NCBI RefSeq assembly: GCF_019904135.1
Contig: NZ_JAIOGQ010000038.1
Location: forward strand, 1 to 36,641
Origin: Paenibacillus caui
Lineage (GTDB): Bacteria > Bacillota > Bacilli > Paenibacillales > Paenibacillaceae
Reading direction: 5' to 3'
DNA: 36,641 nt
In this document: positions 1-9,918 of the stretch, one piece after another
Layout: the number at the start of each line of letters is the position of its first letter
Numbering within the stretch: position 1 is the first letter of the stretch
Notes under the pieces: generated by a model
What the model was told of the DNA's origin: nothing
The model's input: the letters and a program-made list of their open reading frames with translations, nothing else
Database searches by the model: none
Made by a program: the position numbers and the translations under genes

Positions 1-1553
1 TGGACTACCACTTGCTCGATATCAGGCAGCTGTAACAGGGCATGTTCCACTTCGGCGAGTTCTACACGATAGCCGCGGATTTTGACTTGCTTATCTGCTC
101 TACCCATATATTCAATCGTTCCATCTGCCGCTTGACGTGCCAGATCACCAGTCCGGTACAACGTGATGTTCGGATCGAAGGGGCTTGGCACGAATTTCTC
201 TGCGGTTAGTTCCGGACGATTCAAGTACCCCAGCGAAACACCTTCCCCGCTTATGCATAACTCTCCGATGACCCCAAACGGTACCAGTTGATTATAGGCA
301 TTGAGGATATAGGCCCTCGTATTGTGTATCGGCTTGCCGATCACCGGACGCTGGAGGAAGACCTCCAGATTGCTCGAATCTACCGGTTGGGTGATGCAAC
401 CAATTGTCGTTTCTGTCGGACCATAATGATTCATCAATCGGATCGCTGGGTAGCGCTTGAACAACACCCTCACGTCTTGAGGATGGATGGACTCACCACC
501 AAGAAGAAGCAGCCTCAAACTCGGGATGGGATGGAGGGTAAAATACACGCTGTTCACGATCATCCCGAACAATGATGGGGTCATTTTCAAATAGGTGATA
601 CCATGCTGGCCGATATACTGCAGCAGCTTCTCAGGATCAGCGTATAATTCTTTGGTCGCCAGATGGAGTTCTCCTCCCGAGAACAAGACGGTAAACAAGG
701 CCGTATAACCCAAATCAAAAGCATACGAGGAAACAAGCATCGTCCGATCGTCCGTTCTAATCCCCGCCTGTTTTACTAACGAATGCACATAATTGACTAC
801 ATTGCGGTGGCTGACCTGTACTCCCTTCGGAGTTCCTGTTGTGCCGGATGTGTAAATGATGTAGGCCGGGTTCGACGCTGTAAAACGCCGCTCGGAGTAT
901 AGCGGAACTGTTGCCTCTACAGAGAATGCCAATTCAATGTCGGCTTCCTGGATGTTCAGCCACTTGGTTATGGAGACTACCTCCGGTTCCGGGGCCCAAT
1001 CAGTCACCAAGCAGGCGGCACCACTATCCTGAAGCAGGAAACGGACACGTTCTTTTGGAGTACCCGGGTCAATCGGTAAATAAGCCGCGCCAGCTTGCCA
1101 GGCTGCCAAGGCTGCGATCACGAAATTCAGAGGCGATACCGTACTTACCGCAACAAGGGGTGAAGCATCCGGAGTGGCATCTGCTATCCGTGATGCAAAT
1201 TGCAGGACTTTCCGATAAAGCTGGGAATATGTGAGTCTGCGGTCTTCCCATACTACAGCCGTTTTTTCTGGTGTCCGTGAAGCCTGATCGGCAAACCATT
1301 GGTCCAGGGTCAACGCAAGCGAAAAGTCTGCCGTGTTCTGGTTGTAAAGCGCCAACTGCTGCCGCTGTTCTTCGTAACTGAGCAGGGATAGCGAGCCTAA
1401 TGGAGCTTGCGGGTTTTCGATTACACTTTGTATCAACTGTAGGAAATGGTTTTTCAGCCGCTGGATTGTGTCTGGCTTGAACAAGGCAGTAGCATAATTA
1501 AAGCTGCCTGCTATCTGCCCGTCTTCCTCCGTTGCCGTCAAGGTAAGATCAAA
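1..1553. repeat. Long direct repeat, copy 1 (NRPS C3 end through A3)
   Basis: Matches 3145-4697 at a constant offset of 3144 nt, exactly 1048 codons, so the duplication is in frame and one module long. I found a single difference, A at 1484 versus G at 4628. Similarity drops abruptly after 1553 (and 4697), inside the C-terminal part of the condensation domain. The other end is unknown because the window begins inside the repeat. Confidence 0.97.
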
Positions 1554-4500
1554 CTTCGAAATAAACCTCCCCAATGGGGAATCTTCCAAAATCAACTCAC
1601 ATTCTTGATTCTTGTCATCCAGATTATTCCACACAAACATCACATCGAATAATGGATTCCGACTCAAATCCCGAGTGATCTCCAAGTCATCGATCAACTT
1701 TTCAAATGGATAATCCATGTTTGCATAGGCATTCAGGGCAATTTCTTTGACTTCACGTGCGTAGTCCAAAAATGTTTTTGAAGCCTTCGGGTGACTACGA
1801 ATGACCACGGTTTGCACGAACATCCCGATGATTTGCTGTAACTCTTCTTGTGGTCGCCCTGTAACAGGAGTCCCTACAATAATATCTTCCTGTTCACTGT
1901 ATCTGGCTAATAAAATTGTATAAACTGCCAAAATGACCATGAATAGTGTCGATTCCGATTCGGTTACAAGTTTCTTCAATGCTTCGGTTTGTTCGTTTCC
2001 AATACTAAACTTAATTTCATCACCAGTATAATCCTGTATAAGTGGTCGACTGAAATCTGTAGGAAGATTAAGAACAGGAATGTCCCCGGTAAATGTCTCT
2101 ATCCAATAAGCTCCCTTTTTGGCCAATTGAGCTTGTTGGACTTCACTTTGCTGCCATACCGCATAATCTTTGTACTCCAGTTCGAGTGGCGGCAATTCTT
2201 GCCGTTCATAAAGACGAACAAAATCATTGAATAATATTTTTCCAGATATGCCATCTGAGATAATGTGATGGATATCCACAATTAGGGCAAATCGACCAGA
2301 CGCAAGCCCTACAAGACTCGCTCTAAATAACGGGGCTTGGGCTAAATTGAATTCGCGTATGAATTTTCGTGCATAGGCGCCTAGTTCTTCATCAGTAGTA
2401 AATCCGTATTCAAGAGAGAATGCTACATCAGAATGAATTCGTTGAACTATACAGTCATTAATCACATGGAAATCTGTTCGTAATGATGCATGCCGTTGAA
2501 TAAGCTTTTGGAACGCCTCCTCAACGCGGCCACGATCCACCGGTCCTTCGATAATCTTGATAGCAGGCATATTGTAACTTAAGGCTTCGTCTGCAAGTTT
2601 GTTTACAATATACATCCTCTTTTGCGAGGAGGAGACAGGATAATAATCACACTCTGGTGCTTTAGGTATGAAGTTATACACTTCGTGTGCAGCCCCAGCA
2701 ATCCTTAACGCTAACTCTTCGATTGTAGGAAAGCTGAATATATCGTTTAGTGCCAAATTTATACCGAAGTATTTATGAAGTTTGGACAGGATGGTCATCG
2801 CACGCAAAGAATGACCTCCGATTTCAAAGAAATTGTCCCTCACTCCAATATTCGAGACTCCTAATACTTCCCGCCAGATATCTGCTAATTTCGCTTCAGT
2901 TTCGTTCCGGGGAGAGATATATTCCTCTTCCGTCCCAATTCCTCCTTCTTTCCAGGAAGGCAGGGCCTTACGGTCAATCTTTCCGTTGGCTGTTATGGGT
3001 ATCTCATTCACCTGCACATAGTAAGTCGGTACCATGTAAGCAGGCAGCAGTTCCATCAGATATCCCCTCACTTGCGGGATAGATAGAACCCCATCCGCCA
3101 CGATATAGGCACACAAGAAAGCTGAACCTTGGTGTTCTAAATCTTGGACTACCACTTGCTCGATATCAGGCAGCTGTAACAGGGCATGTTCCACTTCGGC
3201 GAGTTCTACACGATAGCCGCGGATTTTGACTTGCTTATCTGCTCTACCCATATATTCAATCGTTCCATCTGCCGCTTGACGTGCCAGATCACCAGTCCGG
3301 TACAACGTGATGTTCGGATCGAAGGGGCTTGGCACGAATTTCTCTGCGGTTAGTTCCGGACGATTCAAGTACCCCAGCGAAACACCTTCCCCGCTTATGC
3401 ATAACTCTCCGATGACCCCAAACGGTACCAGTTGATTATAGGCATTGAGGATATAGGCCCTCGTATTGTGTATCGGCTTGCCGATCACCGGACGCTGGAG
3501 GAAGACCTCCAGATTGCTCGAATCTACCGGTTGGGTGATGCAACCAATTGTCGTTTCTGTCGGACCATAATGATTCATCAATCGGATCGCTGGGTAGCGC
3601 TTGAACAACACCCTCACGTCTTGAGGATGGATGGACTCACCACCAAGAAGAAGCAGCCTCAAACTCGGGATGGGATGGAGGGTAAAATACACGCTGTTCA
3701 CGATCATCCCGAACAATGATGGGGTCATTTTCAAATAGGTGATACCATGCTGGCCGATATACTGCAGCAGCTTCTCAGGATCAGCGTATAATTCTTTGGT
3801 CGCCAGATGGAGTTCTCCTCCCGAGAACAAGACGGTAAACAAGGCCGTATAACCCAAATCAAAAGCATACGAGGAAACAAGCATCGTCCGATCGTCCGTT
3901 CTAATCCCCGCCTGTTTTACTAACGAATGCACATAATTGACTACATTGCGGTGGCTGACCTGTACTCCCTTCGGAGTTCCTGTTGTGCCGGATGTGTAAA
4001 TGATGTAGGCCGGGTTCGACGCTGTAAAACGCCGCTCGGAGTATAGCGGAACTGTTGCCTCTACAGAGAATGCCAATTCAATGTCGGCTTCCTGGATGTT
4101 CAGCCACTTGGTTATGGAGACTACCTCCGGTTCCGGGGCCCAATCAGTCACCAAGCAGGCGGCACCACTATCCTGAAGCAGGAAACGGACACGTTCTTTT
4201 GGAGTACCCGGGTCAATCGGTAAATAAGCCGCGCCAGCTTGCCAGGCTGCCAAGGCTGCGATCACGAAATTCAGAGGCGATACCGTACTTACCGCAACAA
4301 GGGGTGAAGCATCCGGAGTGGCATCTGCTATCCGTGATGCAAATTGCAGGACTTTCCGATAAAGCTGGGAATATGTGAGTCTGCGGTCTTCCCATACTAC
4401 AGCCGTTTTTTCTGGTGTCCGTGAAGCCTGATCGGCAAACCATTGGTCCAGGGTCAACGCAAGCGAAAAGTCTGCCGTGTTCTGGTTGTAAAGCGCCAAC

Positions 4501-7500
4501 TGCTGCCGCTGTTCTTCGTAACTGAGCAGGGATAGCGAGCCTAATGGAGCTTGCGGGTTTTCGATTACACTTTGTATCAACTGTAGGAAATGGTTTTTCA
4601 GCCGCTGGATTGTGTCTGGCTTGAACAGGGCAGTAGCATAATTAAAGCTGCCTGCTATCTGCCCGTCTTCCTCCGTTGCCGTCAAGGTAAGATCAAATTT
4701 TGCAGAATTCTGTCTGATCGGATAAGGTCTTATACTCAGGCCCTCCAATTCAAGTGAGCCCTTTTCTGTATTTTGTAATACGAACATCGTGTCGAAGATA
4801 GGATTGCGGCTCAAGTCACGTTTTATATCAAGCTTCTCAACTAACGACTCGAACGGATAATCCTGATTCTCCAAGGCACCAAGAATCGTGTCCTTGACTT
4901 CTATGAGGTAGTCTTGGAACGATTTATCTCTTGAAGGGAATGTTCGGAGGGCTAGTGTATTTACAAACATTCCAACCAGAGGGTCTGTATCAGCATGCGA
5001 TCTTCCCGCAACAGGACTACCCACGACTAGATCTTCTTGATCACTATATTTATAAAGTAGAGTGGTGTATATGGCGAACATTGTCATATACAACGTCGTT
5101 CCTGTTTGAGCCGATAATTTTTTTAGTCCAGCAATCATTGATTTATCAATCGAGAAGGATACTACATCACCAGCAAAAATTTGTTTTGACGGTCTTGGAA
5201 AATCCGTTGGTAAGTTGAGCGCAGGAATTCCATTGCGGTATATCTCTAGCCAGTACTGTTCCAGTTGCCTGCTACGCTCACTGTTAATTTCCGCCAACTG
5301 CCACATGGTATAATCCTTATAACCTATACGAAGAGGTGGCAGATCTTCTCCGTTATAAAGCCAGCCGAGCTCATTGATGAGTATGCCAGCAGATTTTCCA
5401 TCTGAAACGATATGATGCATATCAGTCACCAGGATGTGCTCCTCCAACCCAAGCCGTAACAAACCAGCTCTCAGAAGGGGGGCTCGATCAAGCTCAAAGT
5501 GTCGAATAAAGTGATCGATCTTTTCGCTCAATTGGTATCTTTCTACATCTATGATTTCCAAATTAAATTCAACATTCGGATTAATTCTTTGTACAGGCTC
5601 ACCGTCTACGATGACAAAACAAGTACGTAGTATTTCATGCCGCTTGATCAATTGTCTAAAAGATAACTCGAGTCGTTCTATATCAAGTGGACCTTTCAAG
5701 ATTACTGCTTCCGGTAAATTATAGCTTAGCTCTTCATCGTCGAATTGGTTCACGATATACATTCTCTTTTGGACTGTTGAGAGTGGATAATAACTTCGTT
5801 CTTCAACTGTTGGTATAGGCAAAAAATCAACAGTTTTTTCATGTTTTATGTGCTCAGCAATTTGTTCGATTGTAGGTAAGCGGAATAATTCACGGAGTGG
5901 AATATTCACTTTTAACTTCTTATAAATATTTGCCAATAGGGCTGTCGCCCGTAGCGAATCGCCACCGACTTCAAAAAAGTTATCTCTAATGCCAATATTG
6001 GGGTATGACAAAACCTCTGCCCATATGTCCGCCAACTGCCATTCAAGAGTAGAACGTGGCGCCTCAAATAAGTTTTCGTTGATTACATGCTGATCGTGGA
6101 GAGCTAAGGATTGAAAATCCACTTTCCCATTAATGGTTAGAGGGATATGTTCCACCCTTATAAAATAAGAAGGAATCATGTAATCTGGTAATTCATTTAA
6201 TAACTTTTCTCTGAGCTGGCTCGCAGTTAAATCCTTTTCCGAGACAAAGTAAGCATAAAGTTGTTGGTTGCCTTGTCCGTCTCCTTTTGCAGTGATTACT
6301 GCCTGCCGAACCGACCCAATATTGAGCAGCGTTGTCTCAATCTCACCCAATTCTATCCGATGACCGCGAATCTTAACCTGATGATCGGTCCGACCGATAT
6401 ATTCGATTGTTCCATCCGGCATCCAACGTGCAAGATCGCCTGTACGGTATATTCGTTCTCCAGGAACAAATGGATGTGGCACAAACTTATCTGATGTCAG
6501 CTCCGGTCTATTCAAGTACCCACGTGCCAGGCCAATGCCAGCCAAGCATAATTCCCCAATCACACCGATCGGCTGCAGAGAATCATTTTCTCCAAGAATG
6601 TAGGCATGCGTATTGTCGATCGGCCTTCCAATAGAAATTGGTTGTTTTTCATTCTGAATCAACAAAGAGGTTGAGACGACACTATTCTCCGTTGGACCAT
6701 ATTCGTTATTTATTTGCAGATCCGGCTTCATCCTCAAAAGTTTGACTACAGTATCGGTATCCAACTTCTCTCCACCAACTACGACGCTTTTCATAGATAG
6801 AAAATCAGCAGGATCCATAGTCTCTAAAATCATCATTATATATCTATGCAGACCAGCCATATGAGTAACTTTACTTCCGGCTATTACTCGTTGGATCGCT
6901 ACCATGTCCTTCCTGTCTTCATCGTTAAGCAGGATAGCGGTTGCTCCAGAGATCAGAGGCGCGAAGAAATTCAGAACAAAACCATCAAACACGTAAGGAT
7001 TCAAAACAAGAACACGGTCATTACTAGATAATGAATAGCTTTCAGCCTTCCATTGCAGTGAATTCACGATGCTCCTATGCTCGATCATGACTCCTTTCGG
7101 TTTACCAGTTGTTCCTGAGGTATAAATGATGTAGGCTAGATGATCGGAGTTTTGAGTCAGCTCTAAATTATTATCATCGCTCGCATACACAGAATCATCG
7201 TCCAAGTCAAAGCGTACTCCTTCAAACCATAAAGCACTCTCTCTAAATCGAGTCTGGGATAATAGAACACCTGCACCTGAGTCTTCCAATAAGTAACGAA
7301 TTCGTTCTTCCGGATAATCGGGAGAAATGGGTACAAATGCCCCACCCGCTTTCAAAATAGCAAACAATCCGATAACCAGTTCCAGTGAATGTTCCAGCAT
7401 AACAACAACAGTTTGACCTTCCTGAACGCCTGCCGCTTGCAATGAACGTGCAAGTCTGTTCGCTTTACGGTTCAACTGATCATAGGTAAGAAATTGGTTA

Positions 7501-8312
7501 TCAATGATAACAGCTACGTTGTTCGGGTTGCGACTCACTTGTTCTTCGAATAAATGATGAATCGTCCCTGTTGAATAATCAACGGACACACCAGCAAATT
7601 TCTCAAGGATACAATACTTCTCCGCAGGAGGAACCATTTCCAGCCTTGATAAGGTAGAATGCAGCCCCTCGCCGAAAGCAATAACTAACTGGGAAAAGTG
7701 TTCCCCCATTCGACGAACTGTGTCTGGATTGAATAAATCAGTTGAATAAATAAACGTACATAAAAGCTGGTTTTCTTCTTCAGTGACAAAAAGCCAAAGG
7801 TCAAAATAGAAAGGTTCGCATAAATATTGCTCTGGTTGTTCGTGATTTTTCTTAAGAAGTGAAAACGCTGCTTCACCTGACATAAGATGTTTATGATTAA
7901 TGTAGGAAGACTGACTTGTAGACGGATTTGGATGCGGATGATCATAGCAGTCCAAAAAGTCCTGTACTTCCCCCAAATACTCACCAAGTACCTTGGCTCC
8001 CGCCGGGTACATGTGAACCGGGATGAATTCTTCGAAAGATGGAATCCGGCATACCACGCGAACATCCAACTGCCTGCTATAACGGGATAGAAACAGGGAA
8101 TATACAGCTAATAAAGTCGCGTAAAGACTTGTTCCGGATTGGAATGCAAGCCTCCTTAAGCTTTCGGTCTGAGAAGACCCTAAAGTGAATGTCATAACCT
8201 CCCCTCGTAAACTCGGTTGTGCGGGTCGTGGATTGTCTGTGGGGAGTAAAACGTAAGGATTATCTCCGGACTGCTGATCCAACCAACTATTTTCTGATCC
8301 AGGATTGTTCAT
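1..8312 (-). CDS. Multimodular non-ribosomal peptide synthetase (C-terminus beyond the left edge)
   Basis: Assembly-line enzyme that activates amino acids as adenylates and condenses them on carrier domains. The frame is open from ATG 8312 (AGGAGG about 9 nt upstream) to the edge, about 2770 residues. Order: residues 1-250 look like only the second half of a condensation domain; A1 about 251-736 (YTSGTTGKPKG, YGPTE, YRTGDLA, NGKVD); carrier 1 (GGDSLRA, Ser786); C2 (HHIVSDG from His966); A2 about 1282-1780; carrier 2 (GGHSLRA, Ser1835); C3 (HHIISDG from His2015); A3 from about 2330, cut off. The A2 pocket code reads DLTKLGHIG(K), very close to the known Asp code DLTKVGHIGK. A1 reads about DGLAVGEVV(K), which I cannot assign. 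A3 shares the A2 code because both lie in a near-identical duplication. No epimerase or thioesterase is visible. It is the last visible gene of the operon. Confidence 0.96.
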   Translation of the reverse strand, partial: MNNPGSENSWLDQQSGDNPYVLLPTDNPRPAQPSLRGEVMTFTLGSSQTESLRRLAFQSGTSLYATLLAVYSLFLSRYSRQLDVRVVCRIPSFEEFIPVHMYPAGAKVLGEYLGEVQDFLDCYDHPHPNPSTSQSSYINHKHLMSGEAAFSLLKKNHEQPEQYLCEPFYFDLWLFVTEEENQLLCTFIYSTDLFNPDTVRRMGEHFSQLVIAFGEGLHSTLSRLEMVPPAEKYCILEKFAGVSVDYSTGTIHHLFEEQVSRNPNNVAVIIDNQFLTYDQLNRKANRLARSLQAAGVQEGQTVVVMLEHSLELVIGLFAILKAGGAFVPISPDYPEERIRYLLEDSGAGVLLSQTRFRESALWFEGVRFDLDDDSVYASDDNNLELTQNSDHLAYIIYTSGTTGKPKGVMIEHRSIVNSLQWKAESYSLSSNDRVLVLNPYVFDGFVLNFFAPLISGATAILLNDEDRKDMVAIQRVIAGSKVTHMAGLHRYIMMILETMDPADFLSMKSVVVGGEKLDTDTVVKLLRMKPDLQINNEYGPTENSVVSTSLLIQNEKQPISIGRPIDNTHAYILGENDSLQPIGVIGELCLAGIGLARGYLNRPELTSDKFVPHPFVPGERIYRTGDLARWMPDGTIEYIGRTDHQVKIRGHRIELGEIETTLLNIGSVRQAVITAKGDGQGNQQLYAYFVSEKDLTASQLREKLLNELPDYMIPSYFIRVEHIPLTINGKVDFQSLALHDQHVINENLFEAPRSTLEWQLADIWAEVLSYPNIGIRDNFFEVGGDSLRATALLANIYKKLKVNIPLRELFRLPTIEQIAEHIKHEKTVDFLPIPTVEERSYYPLSTVQKRMYIVNQFDDEELSYNLPEAVILKGPLDIERLELSFRQLIKRHEILRTCFVIVDGEPVQRINPNVEFNLEIIDVERYQLSEKIDHFIRHFELDRAPLLRAGLLRLGLEEHILVTDMHHIVSDGKSAGILINELGWLYNGEDLPPLRIGYKDYTMWQLAEINSERSRQLEQYWLEIYRNGIPALNLPTDFPRPSKQIFAGDVVSFSIDKSMIAGLKKLSAQTGTTLYMTMFAIYTTLLYKYSDQEDLVVGSPVAGRSHADTDPLVGMFVNTLALRTFPSRDKSFQDYLIEVKDTILGALENQDYPFESLVEKLDIKRDLSRNPIFDTMFVLQNTEKGSLELEGLSIRPYPIRQNSAKFDLTLTATEEDGQIAGSFNYATALFKPDTIQRLKNHFLQLIQSVIENPQAPLGSLSLLSYEEQRQQLALYNQNTADFSLALTLDQWFADQASRTPEKTAVVWEDRRLTYSQLYRKVLQFASRIADATPDASPLVAVSTVSPLNFVIAALAAWQAGAAYLPIDPGTPKERVRFLLQDSGAACLVTDWAPEPEVVSITKWLNIQEADIELAFSVEATVPLYSERRFTASNPAYIIYTSGTTGTPKGVQVSHRNVVNYVHSLVKQAGIRTDDRTMLVSSYAFDLGYTALFTVLFSGGELHLATKELYADPEKLLQYIGQHGITYLKMTPSLFGMIVNSVYFTLHPIPSLRLLLLGGESIHPQDVRVLFKRYPAIRLMNHYGPTETTIGCITQPVDSSNLEVFLQRPVIGKPIHNTRAYILNAYNQLVPFGVIGELCISGEGVSLGYLNRPELTAEKFVPSPFDPNITLYRTGDLARQAADGTIEYMGRADKQVKIRGYRVELAEVEHALLQLPDIEQVVVQDLEHQGSAFLCAYIVADGVLSIPQVRGYLMELLPAYMVPTYYVQVNEIPITANGKIDRKALPSWKEGGIGTEEEYISPRNETEAKLADIWREVLGVSNIGVRDNFFEIGGHSLRAMTILSKLHKYFGINLALNDIFSFPTIEELALRIAGAAHEVYNFIPKAPECDYYPVSSSQKRMYIVNKLADEALSYNMPAIKIIEGPVDRGRVEEAFQKLIQRHASLRTDFHVINDCIVQRIHSDVAFSLEYGFTTDEELGAYARKFIREFNLAQAPLFRASLVGLASGRFALIVDIHHIISDGISGKILFNDFVRLYERQELPPLELEYKDYAVWQQSEVQQAQLAKKGAYWIETFTGDIPVLNLPTDFSRPLIQDYTGDEIKFSIGNEQTEALKKLVTESESTLFMVILAVYTILLARYSEQEDIIVGTPVTGRPQEELQQIIGMFVQTVVIRSHPKASKTFLDYAREVKEIALNAYANMDYPFEKLIDDLEITRDLSRNPLFDVMFVWNNLDDKNQECELILEDSPLGRFISKFDLTLTATEEDGQIAGSFNYATALFKPDTIQRLKNHFLQLIQSVIENPQAPLGSLSLLSYEEQRQQLALYNQNTADFSLALTLDQWFADQASRTPEKTAVVWEDRRLTYSQLYRKVLQFASRIADATPDASPLVAVSTVSPLNFVIAALAAWQAGAAYLPIDPGTPKERVRFLLQDSGAACLVTDWAPEPEVVSITKWLNIQEADIELAFSVEATVPLYSERRFTASNPAYIIYTSGTTGTPKGVQVSHRNVVNYVHSLVKQAGIRTDDRTMLVSSYAFDLGYTALFTVLFSGGELHLATKELYADPEKLLQYIGQHGITYLKMTPSLFGMIVNSVYFTLHPIPSLRLLLLGGESIHPQDVRVLFKRYPAIRLMNHYGPTETTIGCITQPVDSSNLEVFLQRPVIGKPIHNTRAYILNAYNQLVPFGVIGELCISGEGVSLGYLNRPELTAEKFVPSPFDPNITLYRTGDLARQAADGTIEYMGRADKQVKIRGYRVELAEVEHALLQLPDIEQVVV
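3145..4697. repeat. Long direct repeat, copy 2 (NRPS C2 end through A2)
   Basis: Second copy of the repeat at 1-1553. It covers roughly the last 90 residues of C2 and most of A2, including every specificity-pocket position. The flanking C domains and carrier domains are clearly diverged, so this is a recent local duplication or gene conversion rather than conservation of whole modules. Confidence 0.97.
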
Positions 8313-8368
8313 TCCATTTCCTCCTTGTAGGCTAAGACAGTTGCACCTCATTTGTTCCTTTCTCCTGT

Positions 8369-9112
8369 TTACGGCATGTATCTGCCTCCATCGATAACGA
8401 TTGTCTGACCCGTCAAGTAATCTATGAAAGGGTTTGCCAATTGACATACCAATTCAGCTACCTCACCGGTCTGCCCGAGGCGTTTCAAGGGGGTTGCACC
8501 AATAATTGCCGCCAGAGTTTGCTCACTAAGACTATCTGTCATTTCAGAAGAAATTGGACCAGGAGCAATCGCATTCACAGAGATATTATATGTTGCCAAC
8601 TCACGGGCAGCTGATTTTGTCAAACCAATCACTCCAGCTTTAGAAGCTCCGTAATGGGGACCGAAGCTTCCTCCAGTTAGAGCTGCAACGGAAGAAATAT
8701 TGATAATCCTCCCCGAATCGCTCCGTTTCATCAGAGGAATTGCATGTTTAATCCCGAGGAATGTCCCAGTCAGGTTCACATTCAGAGTATGATTCCAGTC
8801 TTCCAGGCTAATCTTCTCCAGCGGTATTGGGAGCCCGATGCCCGCATTATTCACAAGAATATCAAGGCGGCCAAAGTGCTCTCCGATCAGGTCGTATAGG
8901 CGTTTAAAACTCTCTTCGTTAGTTACATCTAATGGTGCTACGAGAGCATTTATGCCTTTTGTTTCCATCTCTTCTTGCAGCATCGCTGCTTGTTCTTTCC
9001 CTGAATGATACGTGATTACAACAGATGCCTGGTAATCTGCGAAGCGCATTGCAATTGCTTTGCCAATCCCCCTCGAGCTACCTGTTACTAAAGCCACTTT
9101 ATCTTTTAACAT
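8369..9112 (-). CDS. Short-chain dehydrogenase/reductase, FabG-like (SDR 1)
   Basis: NAD(P)-dependent oxidoreductase of 247 aa, the classical SDR length. Visible features are the dinucleotide motif TGSSRGIG (residues 10-17), NNAG (88-91), the catalytic serine in NISS (140-141) and YGASK with Tyr154 and Lys158. The C-terminus TGQTIVIDGG is typical of 3-oxoacyl-ACP reductase-like members. It lies 29 nt downstream of a second SDR and 56 nt upstream of the NRPS, so it is very likely part of the operon. In this context it probably reduces or oxidises a ring hydroxyl/ketone or carrier-bound intermediate rather than serving fatty-acid synthesis, but the substrate cannot be read from sequence. A typical RBS (GAGAGGTG) precedes the ATG. 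Confidence 0.93.
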   Translation of the reverse strand: MLKDKVALVTGSSRGIGKAIAMRFADYQASVVITYHSGKEQAAMLQEEMETKGINALVAPLDVTNEESFKRLYDLIGEHFGRLDILVNNAGIGLPIPLEKISLEDWNHTLNVNLTGTFLGIKHAIPLMKRSDSGRIINISSVAALTGGSFGPHYGASKAGVIGLTKSAARELATYNISVNAIAPGPISSEMTDSLSEQTLAAIIGATPLKRLGQTGEVAELVCQLANPFIDYLTGQTIVIDGGRYMP

Positions 9113-9141
9113 TTTCTTACACCTCTCGCTTTTAAAGATGA

Positions 9142-9912
9142 TTACGGACAGAACATACCCCCGTTGACATCCAAAACTGCACCGGTGATGTAGCGGTTGT
9201 TGGCAGAACCTAAAAATACGATTGCTTCTGCCACTTCCGACGGTGTTCCAAGCCGATTGAGCGGGATTGTTTCCAGAACTTTATGATTAATCTCCTGATC
9301 ACGGTTGTCCCAACGCTTCAAAATACGTTCGGTTCCAATAATTCCCGGGCATACAGTATTAACTACAATTCCAGCTTCGGCTACCTCTTGGGCTAAATGG
9401 CGCGACAACCCGATAATAGCTGCTTTGGCGGCAGCGTAATCGGCTCCAACATTCTTCAGTGCTTTACGGGCTGATATGGAGGAAACATTGACGATGTTCC
9501 CATATCCTTGAAACTTCATCACCGGCAAACACAATCTTGTCAAGGTATGGAGCGGTTTCAAATTAAAAGCATTTATTTGGTGAAACTCTTCCCAAGACAG
9601 CTCCTCAAACTTTTTACTTACCGTGTTTGATCCGCCGATATTGTTCACTAACGTAAGCCGGATTTCCCCTTCAAATTTGTTCAGACTTCCTTCCAGCTTT
9701 TCGCGTATAATCTCTTCTTGAAGCAAGTCCACAGCATGTATAAAGGTACGTTCACGCTCTTCTTTCCGCAATGATTGTACTAACTTTTGCAGTCCTGCTT
9801 CGTCTTTATCCAAACCTATGCATATGTAGTCACGTAAAAGAAATAACTGGAGCGTGGCTTTCCCGATTCCGCTCGCCGCTCCACTTATTATGCAAACCTT
9901 TTTCACCATCAT
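9142..9912 (-). CDS. Short-chain dehydrogenase/reductase (SDR 2)
   Basis: Second SDR of the cluster, 256 aa. Residues SGAASGIG (10-17) form the nucleotide-binding turn; Ser144/Ser145, Tyr159 and Lys163 (YAAAK) form the catalytic set; the end ITGAVLDVNGGMF is standard. One oddity is NNIGG at about 90-94, where most family members have NNAG. It starts 6 nt after the stop of the cyclase gene. The sequence has two ATGs in tandem (9912 and 9909) behind AGGAGC; the second is the better spaced. With an isochorismate-type gene upstream, a role like the dihydrodiol dehydrogenase step of dihydroxybenzoate synthesis is conceivable, but it is not an obvious DhbA/EntA relative. Confidence 0.92.
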   Translation of the reverse strand: MMVKKVCIISGAASGIGKATLQLFLLRDYICIGLDKDEAGLQKLVQSLRKEERERTFIHAVDLLQEEIIREKLEGSLNKFEGEIRLTLVNNIGGSNTVSKKFEELSWEEFHQINAFNLKPLHTLTRLCLPVMKFQGYGNIVNVSSISARKALKNVGADYAAAKAAIIGLSRHLAQEVAEAGIVVNTVCPGIIGTERILKRWDNRDQEINHKVLETIPLNRLGTPSEVAEAIVFLGSANNRYITGAVLDVNGGMFCP

Positions 9913-9918
9913 TTGCTC

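Noticed and set aside
288..1299. Short open frames on both strands, repeated at 3432-4443
   Set aside because: They lie in other frames of the NRPS adenylation domains, and their duplication simply reflects the long repeat.
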